Source of the DNA: Saprospiraceae bacterium
GTDB lineage: Bacteria; Bacteroidota; Bacteroidia; Chitinophagales; Saprospiraceae
NCBI GenBank assembly: GCA_020630735.1
Contig: JAHDIP010000019.1
Coordinates: 1-47,055 of the forward strand
DNA: 47,055 nt
Reading direction: 5' to 3'
Part shown: in pieces, positions 41,028-47,055 of the stretch
Layout: every line of letters starts with the position of its first letter
Position numbering within the stretch: the stretch's first letter is position 1
Made by a program: the position numbers and the translations under genes
The notes under the pieces: model-generated
Told to the model about the DNA's origin: nothing
Seen by the model: only the letters and a program-made list of their open reading frames with translations
The model's database searches: none

Positions 41028-41407
41028 AACGACAACGTTGGTTTAGTGAATGTTTGAGCATAGAGTTATAAGGTATAATGAAGCAGAGCTTAGTCTGAAA
41101 TTTCTGCCCATATTCTTAGCTCATTGACCATCAGTAGACTAATGCATAGTAGCTATATGTAAGATAAAGAAAGAAGAAACAGATAAAAGGGTAGAAAATA
41201 CATGGACAATATATTTATTTAAGAAATTTTAATAAATAATTAAATAGTGACAGGAAAATTTACTAACTTTATACTAAAGGGATACAACTTTTGTAAAAAA
41301 TACATTATACAAGCATCACCAAAGATACTTTTTATGTACCCCTTCACCCCCCCCCTCATTTTGCATCCTTCTCCCATTAGCATGACAAAACTAAACCTTA
41401 GATACGT
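41028..41407. other. 380-base intergenic region with a C9 tract
   Basis: AT-rich DNA without a clear terminator. A run of nine Cs lies at 41347-41355, closely after a CCCC run, 52 bases before the protease start. TACTTTTT at about 41325 is a weak -7 candidate, which would put the tract in the leader. Nothing else is recognised. Confidence 0.5.
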
Positions 41408-43045
41408 ATGAAAACATTAGTCTTCATACCACTCTATTTATTTAGTGTTTTTGCTTGGGGGCAGGAGCAAATAACTTTTAAGTATTGGATATCTTTTTCT
41501 GATAAAAACAATACACCTTATTCTATTCATCAACCCTACAAGTTCCTATCATCTAGGGCTATCGAACGGCGTGTTCGGCAAGGTATTGCCATTAATGAAA
41601 CCGACCTTCCTGTAGATCCTCAATACATTCAACGATTAGAAAATAATGGTGCTAAAATTCATGCTGTTTCAAAATGGATGAATGCGGCTATCGTCATTGC
41701 TGATTCTGTTTTAGCAGAAAAGTTATTGACCTTAGATTTTGTACAGTCCACTCAAAATATAGGAAAGCATCCTATTAAAAAATATAAACTTAGAGAAGGA
41801 GATAAACAACGTGATTTTTTTTCAACTTATCATCGAAATAAAAAAAACAAAGGTTATGCTGCTCACCATATTGAAATGGTGAATGGTAATGCATTACATC
41901 AGCTCGGACATAAAGGCGAAGGAATGATCGTAGCAGTATTGGATGGTGGCTTTACCAATGTAGATATCATGCCCTTTTTTGATAGCTTACAAGTAAACAA
42001 CCGTTTGCTAGATGGACGTGATATTGTTGATAATGACGATTATGTATATGAGTCGAGTACGCATGGCTCTAATGTGCTTTCAGTAATGGCGAGTAATTTA
42101 CCTGGACTTTATGTAGGTACTGCTCCTGAAGCATCTTATGTATGTGTGAAGACCGAAGACGTTCGTACTGAGTTTTTGGTCGAAGAATGCAATTGGGTGA
42201 TCGGTGCAGAATTTGCCGATAGCTTGGGTGCTGATATCATCAATTCGTCGCTTGGTTATACTGCCTTTAATGACAAAACGACCAACCATAATCATAAGCA
42301 ACTTGATGGTGAAACAGCAATTATTACGAAAGGAGCAGAACTAGCTTTTTCGAAAGGAATGCTTGTCGTAAATAGTGCAGGAAACTCTGGATCGGGTTGG
42401 TGGAAATATATTGGTTTTCCAGCAGATGCTAAAAATGTCTTGTCTATTGGTGCTACAGATTCGAAGGGAAATAAAGCGAGTTTTAGTTCGCTTGGACCAA
42501 CGGCTGATGGTCGTATAAAACCTAATGTATCGGCAATGGGGCAGGCTATTCCTGTTGCTTCCATTTATTCTTATGAGCTGAAGTATACCAATGGTAGTTC
42601 TTTTTCTTCGCCCTTACTCGCAGGAATGGCAGCATCTTTATGGTCAGCTTTTCCAGACAAGACCAATGCTGAAATTTTTAGAGCTATCGAATTAAGTGGT
42701 CATCAAAGTAATGCCTTGGATATTAACTTGGGTTATGGCATTCCTGATTTTATGAAAGCATATCAGATATTAAAAGGGGAGGAGTCGCCTTCTTCTGATT
42801 CTTTTTTTGTAACTTATAATGCCTTTAACGAAAACTTAGAAGGTGTTCTACAACAAAGCAACGAACCAACTACTATTAGAATTAAAAATTTGCTTGGGCA
42901 GATTTTGTATTCAGAAATGATAAGTGGAAAAGAGGGCTATCAAAAAGTAGCAATTCCAGTTTCCTTACAAAAAGGCGATTTATATTATTTTGAAGTGTTT
43001 ACTCAAAACAAATATTTTGTTGATATTATTCGAACCATAGATTGA
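41408..43045 (+). CDS. Secreted subtilisin-family (S8) serine protease
   Basis: A 545-residue protein with signal peptide (1-18, ending FAWGQ) and an I9-like propeptide region (about 20-120). The catalytic domain (about 170-455) has Asp near 179 (VAVLDGGF), His near 219 (SSTHGSNV), oxyanion Asn near 326 (VVNSAGNSG) and Ser near 398 (NGSSFSSPLLAGMAA). The remainder (465-545) has the size and ending of a T9SS sorting domain (IRIKNLLGQILYSEM, then YFEVFTQNKYFVDIIRTID) but lacks the usual PNP start motif, so its use by T9SS is not certain. Extracellular protein degradation or processing of the neighbouring secreted proteins is likely. The 1279-residue T9SS gene follows 68 bases downstream. Confidence 0.88.
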   Translation: MKTLVFIPLYLFSVFAWGQEQITFKYWISFSDKNNTPYSIHQPYKFLSSRAIERRVRQGIAINETDLPVDPQYIQRLENNGAKIHAVSKWMNAAIVIADSVLAEKLLTLDFVQSTQNIGKHPIKKYKLREGDKQRDFFSTYHRNKKNKGYAAHHIEMVNGNALHQLGHKGEGMIVAVLDGGFTNVDIMPFFDSLQVNNRLLDGRDIVDNDDYVYESSTHGSNVLSVMASNLPGLYVGTAPEASYVCVKTEDVRTEFLVEECNWVIGAEFADSLGADIINSSLGYTAFNDKTTNHNHKQLDGETAIITKGAELAFSKGMLVVNSAGNSGSGWWKYIGFPADAKNVLSIGATDSKGNKASFSSLGPTADGRIKPNVSAMGQAIPVASIYSYELKYTNGSSFSSPLLAGMAASLWSAFPDKTNAEIFRAIELSGHQSNALDINLGYGIPDFMKAYQILKGEESPSSDSFFVTYNAFNENLEGVLQQSNEPTTIRIKNLLGQILYSEMISGKEGYQKVAIPVSLQKGDLYYFEVFTQNKYFVDIIRTID

Positions 43046-43113
43046 TTATAAACGTACAAGCTCTGGATAAATTCATAGAAAACTAAAATTATTCCCAATA
43101 AATAATATATAAT

Positions 43114-46100
43114 ATGAAGTATTTTTTTCTATTAATACTAAGCTTTTTTCTCCAAATATCTGTAGCACAATATTTAGAACAATACGAAAGTGAAAATTAC
43201 TTCGAAAGTGGTGAAATTACAACAAGTATTGTACAGGATACCTTTATTTATACTGGAGTAAAAGCGCTTGATCATGGTTATTATAGACACCCTATTATTC
43301 GAAAGTTAGATTTTAATGGTAATATAATATGGTCTACAAGTATTCCTGATGAAAATAGTTATGGTAGTATTACAGAATTATTATACTCTTTTGATGGTTT
43401 TATTTATGCTTTAAAACTCAATGCTCCTACTTTTCCCGAATTATGGAAAGTAGATGCATCTTCTGGTGAAATTATTTACAGAAAAGATTTTGAACTTTCT
43501 GGAGAAGACGAATACGATAAGATAAAAGGTTTAAGAGACTATAATACTGATACCCTTTTATTAGTCTTTGAAAGAGAATATGATGGCAATATTTATGATT
43601 ATGAGTTAGCATATTTAGATAAAGAAGATGGTACTGTGTTATCGACAAAAAATTTGGTTATGGTACATTGGTCCAATAGAGATTTTGATATCATCATTCC
43701 TGATGAAGAGACGATATATTATTCCGAAGAAAATACGATTTATAAATCAAATCCAGTTAACTTAGACTCGGTTCAATGGAGTACCCCTATTCCTTCTATT
43801 GGAGAAGCAGACTTTAGAAAACTATACTATGAAGCATCTACTAATCACCTATATGCATTGGGAGGTGTATCTCCATCTGAAAGAGGTATTGTCTATTGTC
43901 TTGATGCACTAACAGGTGAAGTTGTATGGGATGCCATTACAACTACTTTTGAAGATATAGATTTTGTCGATTATGTTATACAAGGAAACTTCTTATACAT
44001 TACATGGACTAGTGTGTATACTAGTGCTGATCATATAATAACTTCAAAGGTGGATAAAAGTACAGGCGAAGTACTTTGGGAAACAGAACATGAATTTGGT
44101 ATAGGAAATGATAATGGTTCTCATAGAGTAAAAAATATAGCTATAGATGATACGGGACTTTATTTAACTGGGCATATTAATAGTTTTTTATGGGGTTTGA
44201 TGAAATTACGCAAATCAGATGGATCAATAAAATTCTCAAAGACACTATTTGAAAGTGGTAAGGGGTATTTAGTATTACCCGTAGATGATGAAGTAATTAC
44301 CCTTGGAACTAAACAATTCCTAACTAATAATAAAGAAAATGAATCTTATGCAAGATTGAATAAATATAATGGTGCAATTAATAGTGAAAAGGAAATAGGA
44401 GGGAATGCAAGACTTCCATCTTCAACAGTTAGTATAGAACAAATAAATGATAATGAATTTGCAGTGCTTCAGCAAAGGGGAAGTTATGCTCATTTTAGTG
44501 TAAGGGATATTATGGGGAATATACATTGGGATTATAACTTCCTCCTTAATGATTTTATTGAAGCGAGTTATATGAAAGTGGTTCATGATTCTCTTATTTT
44601 AGTTGGAGGTATTGGTTACTTATCTGCCGAAGAATTTTTTTCTCCTGCCTCTCCCTACTTTCAAGACTACTCTTTGGTTTTTATTAATCCAATTACAAGA
44701 GAAGTTACTATAGGGGAAAAGATAGATGATAATGCGGTTAAAGTAATTGATGTCATTTATGATAATGACGAAAACATATATACTGCTGTACTAACCAAAT
44801 CAGGTACAATTAATATTTATCGTCTAGATTATAACGATGGTAATTGGGAGCTTAATAATGCTGATTATATTGGAGGGTTTTCGTTTGACGAAGAAGAAAT
44901 AAGTAGTAAAGTTTTAGTTGACCTTAACCAAAATAGTTTTTTATTCTCGACTATTTATTCCATTTATGAAATGGATAAGTCAACAATGGATTTGTCTCCC
45001 TCTATACCAACAACAGGTCATGGAAGACTATCAAACATTGGCAAAATACAAGATTCTTTAATCATAACCACAGGGAAACATTTTAGCAATGATACACTAA
45101 AGGTATTGCGAATAAATATCAACTCCTTGACGGTATCTGGGATTTATGACATTACAAACCTTGAGGCAAAGGGAATTAAATGGGTAGAAGGGGAAAATAA
45201 TGCTACAATATATATTCTAAGTACTAATGATAGCGAAGCCTTTGTCTCTAAATTTAATATTAATAATAATACAGTTCTTTGGACAAAGTCAATTTCGTTT
45301 GGCAGTCCAGATTTTCCATTAGTCAATCCTTCAGATATTGTATTTAATCTTATAGAAGGATATATAACAGTGACAGGTCGCCATGAAAGTTTGAGTGGAG
45401 ATAATAGCCAAGTCTTCTTAGCTTCAATCTTAGAAAATGGAACGATCATATCTGATATAACTAGAGGAGGTAATTATGCGGGAAATAATGAAGGACTAGT
45501 TTTAGAAACGAGTACTACTGATGATGTAACCCTAGTTGGAGGACAAATAGAATTGGATTCCACCTTCTCTTCTGCGTTTATTTTTTACACAAATGAAGAA
45601 GTCCTTTTAAACAGAATCATATCTAAAGTGTTTTTAGACCTTAATGAAAATGGTGTCCAAGATGCAGGAGAAGAAAATACAGCGATAGGGCATTTTATTA
45701 TTGATGATGATTATGAACTATTTTTAAATATTGATGGTATCGCACAAACCATTGAAAGTTTAGGCTCGCATACGATTGAATATGTATTACCTCCAGATTG
45801 GTTGCTCACAACAGATTCCTTGATTTACCAAATTAATGTAGATACTTCTTCTCTTGATACGCTATGTTTTGGTATCAAGCCCATAAATGTTGTAGATGAG
45901 GTTTTGCCTTTTATGCATTCTGAAGCATTGGTATGCTTTGAAGACGTTCCTTTTTATTTGCAAATAAAAAACTCAGGAACAAGCACTCAAAGTTTGTTTG
46001 TAGAATTAGATTATGATGGTACTTATAACAATGCTTCACCTGTACCAGATTCCATTAGTAACAATACGATGTATTGGTTTGTAGAAAATAGTTACCCCGG

Positions 46101-46953
46101 ACAATCTCAATTATTTTCTATTAATTTCCAAATGCCATCCGTTGATAACATAGGGGATTCCATCAACTTTGAGGCACGTATTTTATTATATGATGTTACA
46201 GAGCAAACAATTACAGATACTTTTGAATATGCTTACAATCACATTTTATTATGTTCCTATGATCCTAATGATAAACTAGTAACGCCAGTTGGTATTGGAG
46301 AAGAAGATCTAACCCTGTTTGACCAGTACCTAAATTATACTATTCGATTTCAAAATACAGGAAATTATCCAGCGAGAGATATCATCATAAGAGATACCTT
46401 AGATTCAAATTTAGATTTATCTACTTTTGAATTTTTATCAGCAAGTCATCCTATTACAGAAGTTCGTAAAAATGAAGATGCTTTGACATTTGTTTTTGAT
46501 AATATTTTTCTGCCAGATTCTATTTCTAATGAACCTGCTAGTCATGGCTTTGTCAACTTTCGTATAAAGCCGATTGATGGTTTACCTGAAAATACCCTCA
46601 TCGAAAATACTGCTCATATTTACTTTGATTACAATCCTGCTATCGTAACCAATACAACGCAAAATACTTTAGTTTCTGAAATATTTATATCAACTAGTAA
46701 TTACGGTCTTGATAAATCTTCTGGCTATACTATTTTTCCAAATCCATCGAATGGGAAAGTAATTATAAAGTCATTATTAGATACTATAGAAATAAGGGAT
46801 TGGAAGTTATACGATATTCTAGGTCGTCAACTATTTGCAGGTCAACTCAAGAGTCAACAAGAAGAACTTGATTTGAGTAGTATCAAGAATGGTATTTATT
46901 TACTAGAAATAGATGCGAAAAATATCTTTAAAATAATCGTTCAACATCAATAG
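43114..46953 (+). CDS. Large secreted beta-propeller/DUF11-type protein with T9SS sorting domain
   Basis: A 1279-residue protein with signal peptide (1-18, ending ISVA). Residues 20-830 show repeated Trp/Asp/Gly blades of the form VDASSGEIIYRKDF, LDALTGEVVWDAI and VDKSTGEVLWETE, typical of PQQ-type beta-propellers. Then come beta-sandwich units: a segment KVFLDLNENGVQDAGEEN (dockerin- or Cna-like), then CSYDPNDKLVTPVGIGEEDL with YLNYTIRFQNTGNYPARDII and VNFRIKP, a unit (DUF7619/DUF11-like) common in this phylum. The final 85 residues (TIFPNPSNGKVIIKS to FKIIVQHQ) are a type A T9SS sorting domain. The protein is exported, probably surface-bound; ligand unknown. It follows the S8 protease gene by 68 bases and converges with a gene 6 bases away. 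Confidence 0.86.
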   Translation: MKYFFLLILSFFLQISVAQYLEQYESENYFESGEITTSIVQDTFIYTGVKALDHGYYRHPIIRKLDFNGNIIWSTSIPDENSYGSITELLYSFDGFIYALKLNAPTFPELWKVDASSGEIIYRKDFELSGEDEYDKIKGLRDYNTDTLLLVFEREYDGNIYDYELAYLDKEDGTVLSTKNLVMVHWSNRDFDIIIPDEETIYYSEENTIYKSNPVNLDSVQWSTPIPSIGEADFRKLYYEASTNHLYALGGVSPSERGIVYCLDALTGEVVWDAITTTFEDIDFVDYVIQGNFLYITWTSVYTSADHIITSKVDKSTGEVLWETEHEFGIGNDNGSHRVKNIAIDDTGLYLTGHINSFLWGLMKLRKSDGSIKFSKTLFESGKGYLVLPVDDEVITLGTKQFLTNNKENESYARLNKYNGAINSEKEIGGNARLPSSTVSIEQINDNEFAVLQQRGSYAHFSVRDIMGNIHWDYNFLLNDFIEASYMKVVHDSLILVGGIGYLSAEEFFSPASPYFQDYSLVFINPITREVTIGEKIDDNAVKVIDVIYDNDENIYTAVLTKSGTINIYRLDYNDGNWELNNADYIGGFSFDEEEISSKVLVDLNQNSFLFSTIYSIYEMDKSTMDLSPSIPTTGHGRLSNIGKIQDSLIITTGKHFSNDTLKVLRININSLTVSGIYDITNLEAKGIKWVEGENNATIYILSTNDSEAFVSKFNINNNTVLWTKSISFGSPDFPLVNPSDIVFNLIEGYITVTGRHESLSGDNSQVFLASILENGTIISDITRGGNYAGNNEGLVLETSTTDDVTLVGGQIELDSTFSSAFIFYTNEEVLLNRIISKVFLDLNENGVQDAGEENTAIGHFIIDDDYELFLNIDGIAQTIESLGSHTIEYVLPPDWLLTTDSLIYQINVDTSSLDTLCFGIKPINVVDEVLPFMHSEALVCFEDVPFYLQIKNSGTSTQSLFVELDYDGTYNNASPVPDSISNNTMYWFVENSYPGQSQLFSINFQMPSVDNIGDSINFEARILLYDVTEQTITDTFEYAYNHILLCSYDPNDKLVTPVGIGEEDLTLFDQYLNYTIRFQNTGNYPARDIIIRDTLDSNLDLSTFEFLSASHPITEVRKNEDALTFVFDNIFLPDSISNEPASHGFVNFRIKPIDGLPENTLIENTAHIYFDYNPAIVTNTTQNTLVSEIFISTSNYGLDKSSGYTIFPNPSNGKVIIKSLLDTIEIRDWKLYDILGRQLFAGQLKSQQEELDLSSIKNGIYLLEIDAKNIFKIIVQHQ

Positions 46954-46959
46954 CAAGTA

Positions 46960-47055
46960 TCAATTCCATTTATCAAAAACATATTCCGTATACCGTTTTT
47001 CATTTTTGAGGATGAAGTCCACCATTAAGTCTTTGGTCTTTTTGTCGTATTGAGA
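46960..47055 (-). CDS. C-terminal end of a gene cut by the window edge
   Basis: The minus-strand frame opens at the window edge and reads DLMVDFILKNEKRYTEYVFD then KWN and TGA at 46962-46960. Only about 31 residues are visible, basic and helical in look. Codon use is ordinary for this window, and its stop is 6 bases from the stop of the converging T9SS gene, which supports a real gene. The family cannot be told. Confidence 0.6.
   Translation of the reverse strand, partial: SQYDKKTKDLMVDFILKNEKRYTEYVFDKWN

Noticed and set aside
41125-41160. Fourth copy of the IRLSDHH-like segment
   Set aside because: Only about two-thirds of bases can be aligned over 30 bases, and the frame is not kept.

Overview
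This 47 kb window is AT-rich bacterial chromosome from the phylum Bacteroidota, most likely a Saprospirales-type marine or aquatic bacterium. The evidence is several large secreted proteins ending in type IX secretion (T9SS) sorting domains, a TonB-dependent receptor paired with a DUF5689 lipoprotein, TAnnTTTG-type promoter boxes and very weak Shine-Dalgarno signals. The genus is an inference. No rRNA, tRNA, CRISPR array, prophage or intact insertion sequence was seen.

Layout. 1-6.7 kb: a partial alpha/beta hydrolase overlapping an M42 peptidase, a GT39-like membrane glycosyltransferase, a 44-residue membrane protein, a Pif1-like helicase, a secreted EEP-family phosphatase/nuclease, and the broken 3' end of a PhoD-like T9SS phosphatase gene. 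6.9-13.9 kb: TonB receptor plus triple-DUF5689 lipoprotein, an unrecognised 234-residue protein, the tRNA methyltransferase TrmN6 and a small DNA-binding protein. 14.5-19.1 kb: a membrane-anchored protein with about 550 residues of V/I/K/E repeats and a C-terminal helix-hairpin-helix domain, divergent from an OmpA-like protein. 19.3-24.2 kb: a 1131-residue adhesin-like T9SS protein and a cysteine-rich protein with an altered metzincin motif. 24.3-26.5 kb: the threonine-to-glycine operon (tdh, kbl). 26.6-35.1 kb: a minus-strand signalling block made of a sigma-54-type response regulator, a FIST sensor protein, a 1301-residue multi-PAS histidine kinase, a single-domain receiver, a receiver-HPt protein and an HsdR_N-like protein. 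35.5-41.0 kb: a half-size GT4 glycosyltransferase, a membrane protein, and a DUF429 protein followed by a ClpB-like AAA+ protein with a degenerate first ATPase site and a release-factor-like tail. 41.4-47.0 kb: a subtilisin-like protease, a 1279-residue T9SS protein, and the 3' end of one more gene.

The most unusual structure outside genes is a family of at least six short intergenic repeats. Their ends are inverted (around TTAGTAATGG), and the longer copies carry a central hairpin whose stem changes in a compensatory way. They often sit directly at stop codons. The main protein-level candidates for something new are the V/I/K/E-repeat protein with its OmpA neighbour, the ClpB-like/release-factor-like fusion, the Cys-rich altered metzincin, and the FIST/PAS/HPt signalling block.
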